A stretch of DNA of 5,856 bases from the NCBI GenBank assembly GCA_020432595.1, contig JAGQGA010000371.1:1-5856 (forward strand), written 5' to 3'. The notes beneath the pieces are model-generated. The model worked only from the letters and a program-made list of their open reading frames with translations. It ran no database searches and was not told the DNA's origin. Origin of the DNA: Anaerolineales bacterium. Its GTDB lineage: Bacteria > Chloroflexota > Anaerolineae > Promineifilales > Promineifilaceae. Below are positions 1 through 5,856 of the stretch, piece by piece (positions within the stretch are counted from its first letter, which is position 1; each line of letters opens with the position of its first letter). The position numbers and the translations under genes are program-made.

Positions 1-288
1 GATGGTTTGGTCTATTAACCGCTCAAGCATCGCATTGTCGAGGACGTCTATCAGGTCAGCCCTCATCTCTGGAGAGGAGTGCTCAATTATCTTGAATAGC
101 TCTAAGAGCGTGCCTGCTTCGCTTATGAGGCGCAGGTAGCGTTGGGCACCGATTTTGGCTTCTAACGTTTGCAACAGGCCAGGGTCTGTTTTGCCCAACT
201 CACGTAACGCCAAATGGAGCGTGCCAATGGAACGGCCGTTGGCGATGGTTTGGTCTGTTAACCGATCAAGGGTCTCATTGTCAAGGAT
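1..288 (-). repeat. C-terminal repeat units of the NTPase, 243-base period
   Basis: Bases 1-45 and 244-288 match at about 38 of 45 positions, exactly 243 bases (81 codons) apart. They encode LDNAMLERLIDQTI (ending at residue 824) and LDNETLDRLTDQTI (ending at residue 743). Each 81-residue period appears to hold two helical hairpins of about 37-43 residues, marked by GTLHLALREL and GTLLELFKII. The array is cut by the window edge, so the copy number is unknown. Such repeats usually form a superhelical recognition surface. Confidence 0.75.
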
Positions 289-2472
289 AGCCAGCACATT
301 TTGCCACCAGTGATCATTTGACTCTGCTAGTTTTGATAGGAGCAAAAGATAATTTCGTAAATCAATTTTGGTAACAAAAGATTGGAGGGAATCATAGTTA
401 ATTTGCTGACGCAAACTTGAAAGTAAGTTAGGATAATTGGCCTTTAACTGCCAAAGGAAGTAACCGATTTGTTCAAAAGGTTGTTGTAACGTCTGCTTTA
501 GGACTAGCCCCTCTTGGATATGCTGGCTAAGGATGCTGTAGTAGCAAGTAAACGCTGTGTTGTTTTGACTACGAAGAATGTGTAAACAACGCGCAATTGT
601 ATTTAAGGGCAGATTCGCAAAGGTGCGCTCAATGAAATACACGACATTGTCATCTGCCAAGAACTGCCCTTTGGCAACCAGTTCTTCATCTTCGCTTTGC
701 GGAATCCTCAGGTGAGTATTGAGGATATTCAATAAAGCCGCTGTACGCTGCCAGTCATTAAGCTTATCATTCTGGAAATAGGTGAGAAGATGGTTGATAA
801 TTTCAGCGGTGGCGTTTTCTCCCTGCCTATTGTTCCAGAGCAGGGCGCGGAAAATGATTTCGGCAGCTGAAGAGTGCAAAAGATAGTAACAAGGTGGACG
901 CCCAGCAAGAACAACTAGCGCATTGACCGCACTTGCATCTTCCTGCCTAAGATCAGACTCAAAAAGAGCCACTGGTGGGGCTAGATCAAATTGTGCTAGA
1001 GCAGCTAGCTTTAAGAAGTTGGGGCGATAAACTGTAGATTTACCGAAATAACGACGCAACGTTTTTGCGTAGAGCGTTTCGGGCATCAACTGATCAATGT
1101 CAGTGGGTGTTTCTAACAAGTCCAAAAGCTGGTCAAGTAGAAACAGATCACGCCCGGTGAACTCAAAAATACGTTCCAATCTTCCTTTAGACAAACCGGC
1201 AAAATAGGGTTTGTTAAGCGTAATGACTTGGCGGAAAAATTGCAGCGTGGGCTGAAATTCCAGGATGGCTTCACTTTCTGCTAATTCAGCCTCAAAATCA
1301 GACTCATCCCCCCGTGGCGCATTGAATGGTGTTGGGGTAGTTCGGGAAGCAAAAAGCAATAAACCTCTGTTCGTGCTTTGGCGGAAAATTCGTTTGAGCC
1401 TCCTTAGCAAATTGTCTGTTAGATCATATTTCCCCTGACAGTCATCAAAGAAAAAAAGAGTGGGTTGTGTAAGGCGACGTTTAACGCCTTCGATCAAATC
1501 ATTCTCCTCTATGTCATAACGTAAATTGATATAGAAAATGGTGTAAGGCTTCTGCTGGAAACGGAGCGATTCGGCCAAAGCCAGACCGGTTAACGTTTTA
1601 CCTGTGCCCGGTAGACCGCGAATAAGCAAAGCGTCGTTCCGTTCGATTTTTTCGGTAAATGCCCTCACTTGTTTGGGGTCAAGGAAGAGACGATTGTTTG
1701 CTTTGTGATCTAGGTAACGCTCAATGGGGCGACTATCTGATTCGTTTGAGAGTAGGCAAAAAATATCGTTGTCTGGCAACTGGAATAATCTTTTGACTTC
1801 ATGCCGTAGATCGGCTAACTCTTGGGTAATATATGTCTTTAGATCGCCGGTAAGATCATCAAGCAACGGTCGTATTTGTTCAGGCAGGTCGCTACCAAAT
1901 CGCTCTTCTAGAAAAGTTGAAACGGCCAATAACTCTTTATGTACAACTGTAATCAAATCTACTTGCAATAACGTGCCTAACTCACTATTGGTCGCCACCT
2001 TGCGCCGAAAGTGCGCTAACATGACTAAGGAGAGATTTGCTCGAAAACTTCTACACAATTCATCAGGTAGCTGTTCTAAATAATCCTCAAGCCCAAGTTC
2101 CTTAACAAGTTGACCAGAACCTTTTTGTGGAGCACCTCTAAGCAAGACATCAATCGGGTGATATAACGAACCAGTTTTGGGGAATTGGGCGTATATTTCT
2201 TGAAATAATTTTTCTACACGCTTTTTTTCATCGTGACGTATTGAAGGATCAATAGATCGAAAATACGGATGCTTTTCATCAGAAAGAGAAGCAGCAAGCG
2301 ACTGAACGGCATCAAGGAGGCTGCTGTGAAGCGCTTTTTGGAGGCTTAGGCTATAAACATCGGCTTTATCAAACCGCTCTACCATTTGGCGATGCAGTTC
2401 ATTAATACCAACGCCTAAACAAATGTCCCCAAAAAGCGACCAGGCGAACATTAGAGATGAAGCAGGTTCCAT
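1..2472 (-). CDS. STAND-like P-loop NTPase with C-terminal helical repeats (3' end outside window)
   Basis: The frame is open for 824 codons from the ATG at 2472 to the window edge, with no stop; an in-frame TGA lies six codons upstream of that ATG. Residues 1 to about 215 are a helical region I do not recognise, beginning with a moderately hydrophobic stretch (about residues 6-22). Walker A is GLPGTGKT at 286-293 (Lys292). Walker B is TLFFFDDCQ at 338-346 (Asp343, Asp344). LLLFASR, ending at Arg377, looks like the sensor strand of STAND/AAA-type ATPases. Residues about 400-560 are helical and include LHSSAAEIIF (His533), resembling the end of the winged-helix region in STAND proteins. From about residue 690, helix-hairpin units of about 40 residues repeat. 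Family knowledge suggests a nucleotide-dependent molecular switch in signalling or defence; the specific function is unknown. No clear Shine-Dalgarno precedes the start. A TAGAAT -10-like box lies at 2520-2525 (minus strand) with a poor -35. The gene is more AT-rich than the right half. NTPase call is firm, biological role is not. Confidence 0.88.
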   Translation of the reverse strand, partial: MEPASSLMFAWSLFGDICLGVGINELHRQMVERFDKADVYSLSLQKALHSSLLDAVQSLAASLSDEKHPYFRSIDPSIRHDEKKRVEKLFQEIYAQFPKTGSLYHPIDVLLRGAPQKGSGQLVKELGLEDYLEQLPDELCRSFRANLSLVMLAHFRRKVATNSELGTLLQVDLITVVHKELLAVSTFLEERFGSDLPEQIRPLLDDLTGDLKTYITQELADLRHEVKRLFQLPDNDIFCLLSNESDSRPIERYLDHKANNRLFLDPKQVRAFTEKIERNDALLIRGLPGTGKTLTGLALAESLRFQQKPYTIFYINLRYDIEENDLIEGVKRRLTQPTLFFFDDCQGKYDLTDNLLRRLKRIFRQSTNRGLLLFASRTTPTPFNAPRGDESDFEAELAESEAILEFQPTLQFFRQVITLNKPYFAGLSKGRLERIFEFTGRDLFLLDQLLDLLETPTDIDQLMPETLYAKTLRRYFGKSTVYRPNFLKLAALAQFDLAPPVALFESDLRQEDASAVNALVVLAGRPPCYYLLHSSAAEIIFRALLWNNRQGENATAEIINHLLTYFQNDKLNDWQRTAALLNILNTHLRIPQSEDEELVAKGQFLADDNVVYFIERTFANLPLNTIARCLHILRSQNNTAFTCYYSILSQHIQEGLVLKQTLQQPFEQIGYFLWQLKANYPNLLSSLRQQINYDSLQSFVTKIDLRNYLLLLSKLAESNDHWWQNVLAILDNETLDRLTDQTIANGRSIGTLHLALRELGKTDPGLLQTLEAKIGAQRYLRLISEAGTLLELFKIIEHSSPEMRADLIDVLDNAMLERLIDQTI
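231..240. repeat. AACGGCCGTT palindrome, copy 1
   Basis: Perfect 10-base palindrome inside the NTPase gene, read as Asn745-Gly746-Arg747. It is the only coding copy in this window that is not read as Thr-Ala-Val. Confidence 0.85.
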
Positions 2473-2495
2473 AGTTAAGACAATTTTTCAAAAAC

Positions 2496-2849
2496 GTGAA
2501 AACAGATGCTAAAAAATGTATTCTAGAAAAACAGAGCTTCCTAAAACAGCCCCAGATACTAGACCTTATCGGAAATAAGACAGCACCTCAAGAGACTGTA
2601 AAATCAGTCTACCATAACAAAAACAAAAGCGGTACTGTCAATGTTATCGTGTTATCGTACGATCAAATCAAGGGAAAGCCTGCAATGGGAAATTGGGTTG
2701 TCTATGGGTTGAAACTAGCCACACTTGAAGCGCAACTAATCAACAGTACATGCCCTCTTGAATCTAGCAAAGAATCCACTGCGGCTTGCGGTGGTGGCTG
2801 CCTTGCACCAGGAATGTGTTTGAATTGCAAACAAGTAAAGTGGTTTTAG
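2496..2849 (+). CDS. Doubtful small hypothetical protein
   Basis: This is an open frame of 117 codons starting with GTG, divergent from the NTPase gene with 23 bases between the two starts. No Shine-Dalgarno sequence precedes the GTG, and no in-frame ATG occurs until well inside the frame. The predicted protein is soluble and lysine-rich. It has a cysteine-rich tail (four Cys in CGGGCLAPGMCLNC), which could bind metal but matches no family I know. If real, it could be a partner of the NTPase, since the two would share a promoter region. It could equally be a chance frame or a gene remnant. Confidence 0.25.
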   Translation: MKTDAKKCILEKQSFLKQPQILDLIGNKTAPQETVKSVYHNKNKSGTVNVIVLSYDQIKGKPAMGNWVVYGLKLATLEAQLINSTCPLESSKESTAACGGGCLAPGMCLNCKQVKWF

Positions 2850-3029
2850 GCGGTGCTGAGGATTCACGACCATTTTGGCGCAACGCCTTGCTCTCGGGTT
2901 TCGCAATCAGCTCTATCGGCTCCGTCCAACAATTCCACCATGCTACCCCAGCCGATGAGTCGATGAGGGCACTGTTTAGTTGGCTGGGCAACCACAGTTG
3001 TGGACGGATGTTGGAGGTGGAGGAGAGAA

Positions 3030-3039
3030 AACGGCCGTT
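3030..3039. repeat. AACGGCCGTT palindrome, copy 2
   Basis: Perfect palindrome in the gene-poor stretch. In one plus-strand frame it reads Thr-Ala-Val, as in the genes to the right, but that frame has no other support as a gene. Confidence 0.85.
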
Positions 3040-3319
3040 ATCAACCAGCCAATCCGCCTTTCTGGCCCTAAAGTGGCGCAGCCACTCATCTATGGCGAAC
3101 TCAATTGGGAACATGAACCCTTTACTAACAACCTCGGCGACCCCCAACCGCGTACAGACTGCCGACCACCTCACATGCGGATATCTCCTTTGACAAAGGC
3201 CTCAATTAAACGGCCATCTTTGGTGAGCCGCGACCGAAGTTTCACCCTACAAGGGAGGCTACTTAGAGAGAGTCATCTATATTGGCAAAACGGTCGCCAA
3301 ACAGATCCTCAAGCTCAAC

Positions 3320-3349
3320 AAAAAAACGCCCCGAAGGGCGTCCTTTTTC
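3320..3349 (-). terminator. Rho-independent terminator of the molybdoenzyme gene
   Basis: The inverted repeat ACGCCC / GGGCGT (3326-3331 and 3336-3341) closes a CGAA loop on the plus strand, which is TTCG on the minus strand. It is followed on the minus strand by seven T (3326-3320). It lies 77 bases downstream of the stop codon at 3418. A T-run at 3344-3348 also makes it plausible in the plus direction, so it may be bidirectional. Confidence 0.9.
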
Positions 3350-3417
3350 ATAACCTAAGCAAGCTTCCTCAACCTCACCCTGAAAAATCCTGTCAAAAGT
3401 TCCTCTTTTCTACCAAC

Positions 3418-4071
3418 CTAATACCAGCCACCCCGCGCAAACCGCTGCTCCCGCCACGGGTCAGCCTCATTGCTATACCCATTCCGCTCCCAAAAACCCA
3501 GTTGGTCTTGGGCACGGAACTCCAGACCGCGCAGCCATTTACCGCCCTTCCACAAATAGGCCGACTTTACCTCGTGGCGGTCGGCAAAGGTGCCAATCAC
3601 CCCCCGCAGCGGATACCCATGCTCTAGCTCCAACGGCTTGCCGTCAAAATGGGTTGCCAGCAAAAAGTTGTCAAGCAGCATCATATCCAGCGGCAGGTTA
3701 GTGGTATAGCCATACTCACAATGCTGCACCACATACTTCGCCTCCGGCTTCGGCGTAATAAACCCCTCACGCACCAGTTGCCCCAGCGACACCCCTTCCC
3801 AGTCGGTGTCAAACTTTGACCAGCGGGTGACGCAGTGGATGTCCATCGTCAATTTGGTACGCGGCAGGGCGTTAAACTGCTCCCAGTTCCACGTCTTTTC
3901 CGCTTCCACCAGCCCAAACACCTTCAAATCCCACGTTGAGAGGTCGGTGTGGGGAGTGGGGCCATAGTGCAGTACCGGAAACTTGTTGGTCAACGACTGC
4001 CCCGGCGGCAGCCGATTCATCTCACGCACACTCTCTTCCTGCTGGCGACGGCCGAAAACTTTTTCAAACAT
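3418..4071 (-). CDS. Sulfite-oxidase-like molybdopterin-dependent oxidoreductase
   Basis: The 217-residue protein matches the sulfite oxidase-like molybdopterin-binding domain (oxidoreductase molybdopterin-binding family, COG2041) almost end to end. Recognisable landmarks are LPPGQ (21-25), FPVLHYGPTP (31-40) and DIHCVTRWSKFD (77-88), in which Cys80 is the expected molybdenum ligand. Further on are YGYTTNLPL (120-128), HGYPLRGVIG (151-160), WKGGKWLRGLEF (174-185) and the terminal signature GFWERNGY...DPWREQRF (192-211). There is no Tat or Sec signal, no heme domain and no dimerisation domain, so it is probably a small cytoplasmic enzyme of this group. Its true substrate is unknown; sulfite oxidation should not be assumed. 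The start is fixed by GAGGTG (4076-4081) four bases before the ATG. It is monocistronic, with its own promoter and terminator, and divergent from the MFS gene. Confidence 0.92.
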   Translation of the reverse strand: MFEKVFGRRQQEESVREMNRLPPGQSLTNKFPVLHYGPTPHTDLSTWDLKVFGLVEAEKTWNWEQFNALPRTKLTMDIHCVTRWSKFDTDWEGVSLGQLVREGFITPKPEAKYVVQHCEYGYTTNLPLDMMLLDNFLLATHFDGKPLELEHGYPLRGVIGTFADRHEVKSAYLWKGGKWLRGLEFRAQDQLGFWERNGYSNEADPWREQRFARGGWY

Positions 4072-4138
4072 GGTTCACCTCATCAGTCTCAACCAATTTT
4101 GTCTTGGCTGGCATAGTTATGTCTTCATTATCCATAGC

Positions 4139-4147
4139 ATTATAGCA
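4139..4147 (-). promoter_or_regulatory. Extended -10 promoter for the molybdoenzyme gene
   Basis: The minus strand reads TGCTATAAT: a perfect TATAAT box with the TGn extension. No good -35 is seen at the usual spacing, which fits an extended -10 promoter. Transcription would start near 4131, giving a leader of about 60 bases before the ATG at 4071. Confidence 0.6.
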
Positions 4148-4218
4148 GCAACTTATTACGACGTGCTTACATAGGCATAAACGTTTTGTTAGCACCTGTA
4201 TCATTAGATGGTTGTCTA

Positions 4219-4246
4219 TTGGCAAACCTACCAGATGGGATAGACT
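4219..4246 (+). promoter_or_regulatory. Candidate sigma-70 type promoter for the MFS gene
   Basis: TTGGCA (4219-4224, five of six to TTGACA) is followed after 16 bases by TAGACT (4241-4246, four of six to TATAAT). It would give a leader of about 30 bases. Its position in the divergent gap is suitable, but the -10 is imperfect. Confidence 0.4.
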
Positions 4247-4285
4247 AAACGATACAAATCTTGCAAGAGAGGATAGGAGTTTTCA

Positions 4286-5464
4286 ATGGTAGCAACCCCA
4301 ACAAGCTTTTTACGGGAACGCGCCTATTTGGCCGTTTCTATCACCCATTTTTTTGTAGACGTTCTCAACAGCAGCCGTACCCTGCTGATCGCCGTTTTAG
4401 CCCTTAACCTAGGGCTGAGCAACGCCCAGGTGGGGCTGTCGCTGCTGCTCTACAACGTGGGCAACGCCCTCACGCAGCCGCTGTTTGGCTGGCTGGCCGA
4501 CCGGGTTGGCCCGCGCTGGCTGGTGGTAGGCGGCATGGGCTGGATGATTATCTTTTACGCTGTCGCTGCCGTCGCCGGGGATTGGGTGGCTCTGGTAGCA
4601 CTGACCGTCGCCGGGTTGGGTTCGGGCATGTTTCACCCCACTGGAGCCATGGTCGCCGGCCGTGTGCAACAGTCCGTGCGGGCGCGGGCAACGGCCGTTT
4701 TTTTCACCGCCGGGCAAATGGGTCTCTTTATCGGCCCCATCCTCGCTGGCCTGCTGCTCGACCTCTTTAACCGCCCTGGCTACCTCATTCTCGCCGCCCT
4801 CGCCCTCATCGCTTTCACCAGCGGCTGGCAATGGATTGGCAGCGACTATAACACAACAAAACCCAAACAAACGGCCGTTTCCTCCCCCAACACCACCACC
4901 GCTGGCACAGCGGCGAAACTCAACCGGCGCCCCCTCATCCTGCTCCCCCTCATCATCATCGCCACTAGCACCACCGGCATTGCCGCCATCAACTTCGCCC
5001 CCAAGCTGTTTACCGACATGGGCATAGACCCCACTTTTGTCGGCCTCCTCGCCTCCCTGCTCATGCTTGGCTCCGCCACCGGCAACACCCTGGGCGGCTA
5101 CCTCGCCGACCGCATGGGGGGCAAATGGGTGCTGCTCATGGCCGCCCTCGGCAGCACCATTCCCATCTATCTCTACGTCACCGCCGCCGACCCACTGCGC
5201 TCGGCCATGCTCATCCTGGCAGGCTTCTTTATCGGAATGCCCCACAGTATCCTCGTCATGTCGGTACAAAACTTGCTGCCCGGCCGGCAGGCACTGGCTT
5301 CTGGCCTCGTCCTCGGCTTTATGTTCTTTAGCGGCTCCGTCGGCAGCTATGTTCTCGGCATCGTCGCCGACCAAACTGGCCTCGCTACGGCACTGCAAGC
5401 AACGGCCGTTCTCCCCATTCTCGCCGCATTTGCCATTCTCCTCTTGCCTCAAAAAATATCCTAG
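4286..5464 (+). CDS. MFS transporter, fosmidomycin-resistance (Fsr)-like
   Basis: This is a 392-residue inner-membrane protein with about 12 hydrophobic segments in two halves, split by a polar Thr/Asn-rich linker at about residues 185-215. That is the usual size and layout of the major facilitator superfamily. Motif A occurs in both halves: GWLADRVGPRW (68-78) and GGYLADRMGGKW (270-281). THFFVDVLNSSR in TM1 (20-31) and GLGSGMFHPTGA in TM4 (110-121) resemble the HFxxD and FHP elements of Fsr-type carriers, which are proton-driven exporters. The actual substrate cannot be read from sequence. AGGAGT at 4275-4280 sits five bases before the ATG and fixes the start. The gene carries three AACGGCCGTT copies, one of them in the linker. 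sucA follows 129 bases downstream on the same strand. Confidence 0.92.
   Translation: MVATPTSFLRERAYLAVSITHFFVDVLNSSRTLLIAVLALNLGLSNAQVGLSLLLYNVGNALTQPLFGWLADRVGPRWLVVGGMGWMIIFYAVAAVAGDWVALVALTVAGLGSGMFHPTGAMVAGRVQQSVRARATAVFFTAGQMGLFIGPILAGLLLDLFNRPGYLILAALALIAFTSGWQWIGSDYNTTKPKQTAVSSPNTTTAGTAAKLNRRPLILLPLIIIATSTTGIAAINFAPKLFTDMGIDPTFVGLLASLLMLGSATGNTLGGYLADRMGGKWVLLMAALGSTIPIYLYVTAADPLRSAMLILAGFFIGMPHSILVMSVQNLLPGRQALASGLVLGFMFFSGSVGSYVLGIVADQTGLATALQATAVLPILAAFAILLLPQKIS
4690..4699. repeat. AACGGCCGTT palindrome, copy 3
   Basis: In the MFS gene, read as Thr136-Ala137-Val138 at the start of a membrane segment. Confidence 0.85.
4870..4879. repeat. AACGGCCGTT palindrome, copy 4
   Basis: In the MFS gene, read as Thr196-Ala197-Val198 in the polar linker between the two halves, where sequence is least constrained. 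Confidence 0.85.
5401..5410. repeat. AACGGCCGTT palindrome, copy 5
   Basis: In the MFS gene, read as Thr373-Ala374-Val375 at the start of the last membrane segment. Confidence 0.85.
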
Positions 5465-5507
5465 ACTATAAACAGAGAAATTAGACAACCCAATATATCG
5501 CCCAAGC

Positions 5508-5576
5508 GGAGATTGGAGATTGGAGATTGGAGATTGATGGAGGTTCACAATCTCTGATCCCTAATCTCTAATCCCT
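5508..5576. repeat. Inverted array of heptamers forming a long hairpin
   Basis: Four perfect tandem GGAGATT units (5508-5535) are followed by a 13-base spacer (5536-5548). Then come four units of the complementary type: AATCTCT, GATCCCT, AATCTCT, AATCCCT (5549-5576). The arms are both exactly 28 bases and pair in register, with G-U wobbles and about two A/C mismatches. A short TTTT run (5576-5579) follows. The element lies 43 bases after the MFS stop and 17 bases before the sucA start. It could attenuate or terminate MFS readthrough, or be a dispersed repeat. Confidence 0.85.
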
Positions 5577-5593
5577 TTTCCAAGGACAACCAC

Positions 5594-5856
5594 ATGGATA
5601 TTTGGCAAGAATTCCACGGCCCTAACGCCGGTTACATTCTTGAGCTTTATGAACGATACCAGCAAGACCCCGCCAGCGTAGACGCGGCCACACGCGCTGC
5701 TTTTGCCAACTGGTCGCCTCCGGCGGAAGCAGAAGCGGGAGTCAACGGGCTGGGAAAAACGGCCGTTTCCCCCAGCCCCACCCAAGCCGTTTTCCCCACC
5801 GAAAAACTCACCGCCGCCGTCCGCCTGGTGCAGGCCATCCGCGAATACGGCCATCT
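5594..5856 (+). CDS. sucA: 2-oxoglutarate dehydrogenase E1 component, N-terminal part (3' end outside window)
   Basis: The first 87 codons are visible. Residues 4-40 (WQEFHGPNAGYILELYERYQ, then DPASVDAATRAAFANW) match the conserved N-terminal segment of 2-oxoglutarate dehydrogenase E1, which in the family helps bind partner subunits. A Pro/Ala/Ser-rich linker (about 41-68) leads into AAVRLVQAIREYGHL, the first helix of the E1 catalytic region with the typical YGHL. The enzyme is the thiamine-diphosphate-dependent decarboxylase of the TCA-cycle 2-oxoglutarate dehydrogenase complex; the family is about 900 residues or more, so some nine tenths is missing here. AAGGA at 5582-5586, seven bases before the ATG, fixes the start. 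The linker contains a copy of the AACGGCCGTT palindrome. Confidence 0.9.
   Translation, partial: MDIWQEFHGPNAGYILELYERYQQDPASVDAATRAAFANWSPPAEAEAGVNGLGKTAVSPSPTQAVFPTEKLTAAVRLVQAIREYGH
5758..5767. repeat. AACGGCCGTT palindrome, copy 6
   Basis: In sucA, read as Thr56-Ala57-Val58 within the low-complexity linker that joins the N-terminal segment to the catalytic region. Confidence 0.85.

Larger units (their letters stand above)
2473..3319. other. Gene-poor stretch with only weak or broken reading frames
   Basis: About 850 bases separate the NTPase start from the terminator of the molybdoenzyme gene. Apart from the doubtful ORF at 2496-2849, no frame is convincing. Overlapping open frames run on both strands between about 2764 and 3193, and none has a recognised motif or a good ribosome binding site. 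The minus frame ending at 2764 includes MFPIEFAIDEWLRHFRARK (start codon at 3114), which is protein-like but unrecognised. A minus-strand 24-codon frame at 3171-3245 encodes RSRLTKDGRLIEAFVKGDIR near its end and also looks like real coding sequence. The stretch may hold decayed genes or simply be intergenic. No tRNA-like or IS-like structure was seen. Confidence 0.5.

Noticed and set aside
1724..2083. A 119-codon plus-strand open frame
   Set aside because: It lies wholly inside the NTPase gene on the opposite strand and has a Ser/Arg-rich composition typical of a shadow frame.
3263..3408. Short minus-strand coding tail ending VELEDLFGDRFANIDDSL
   Set aside because: It has no start codon and reads through the terminator hairpin, so it is not a gene as it stands. 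It is kept only as part of the remark on possible gene remnants.
2980..3627. A 215-codon plus-strand open frame
   Set aside because: It runs through the terminator and 210 bases into the opposite molybdoenzyme gene. The translation is proline-rich and unlike any family.
4409..5548. A 379-codon open frame on the minus strand opposite the MFS gene
   Set aside because: It is antisense to a strong 12-TM transporter. The translation is a Gly/Glu/His-rich artefact of GC-rich codons, with no motif and no ribosome binding site.
5508..5576. CRISPR array or phage attachment site
   Set aside because: The repeats are contiguous 7-mers without spacers, there are no cas genes, and no integrase or tRNA gene is nearby.
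5561..5854. A minus-strand open frame opposite sucA
   Set aside because: The plus strand matches a well-known enzyme N-terminus with a good ribosome binding site; the minus frame is its glycine-rich shadow.

Overview
The window reads like a piece of a bacterial chromosome, most plausibly from Chloroflexota (Anaerolineae/Caldilineae-like). That assignment is an inference from gene content (a cytoplasmic sulfite-oxidase-like molybdoenzyme, a fosmidomycin-resistance-type MFS carrier and a sucA-type 2-oxoglutarate dehydrogenase E1) and from the style of the repeats. It is not proven by any marker gene. There is no rRNA, tRNA, CRISPR array or recognisable insertion sequence.

Layout. (1) Positions 1-2472, minus strand: a large gene, open for 824 codons and cut off by the left edge, encoding a P-loop NTPase of STAND-like architecture. 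It has an unrecognised helical N-terminal region, a clear Walker A (GLPGTGKT) and Walker B (FFFDDCQ), a helical middle part, and C-terminal helical repeats that run off the window. (2) Positions 2473-3319: about 850 bases without a convincing gene. They hold one low-confidence GTG-start ORF divergent from the NTPase, plus scraps of protein-like reading frame. (3) Positions 3320-4147, minus strand: a complete unit made of an extended -10 promoter, a Shine-Dalgarno site, a 217-residue sulfite-oxidase-like molybdopterin oxidoreductase and a strong rho-independent terminator. (4) Positions 4219-5464, plus strand: a candidate promoter, a good ribosome binding site and a 392-residue 12-TM MFS transporter, divergent from the oxidoreductase. 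(5) Positions 5465-5593: a gap containing a striking 28+28 base inverted array of heptamers. (6) Positions 5594-5856: the first 87 codons of 2-oxoglutarate dehydrogenase E1, which continues off the right edge.

The right half is ordinary metabolism and transport in GC-rich DNA. The left half is visibly more AT-rich and carries the NTPase, which resembles the sensor/switch proteins of conflict, defence or signalling systems. The genes do not form one obvious pathway.

The most unusual sequence-level signal is the perfect 10-base palindrome AACGGCCGTT. It occurs six times in 5.9 kb, where chance predicts far less than one copy, and when coding it often reads Thr-Ala-Val. It looks like a genome-wide highly iterated palindrome comparable in kind to cyanobacterial HIP1.
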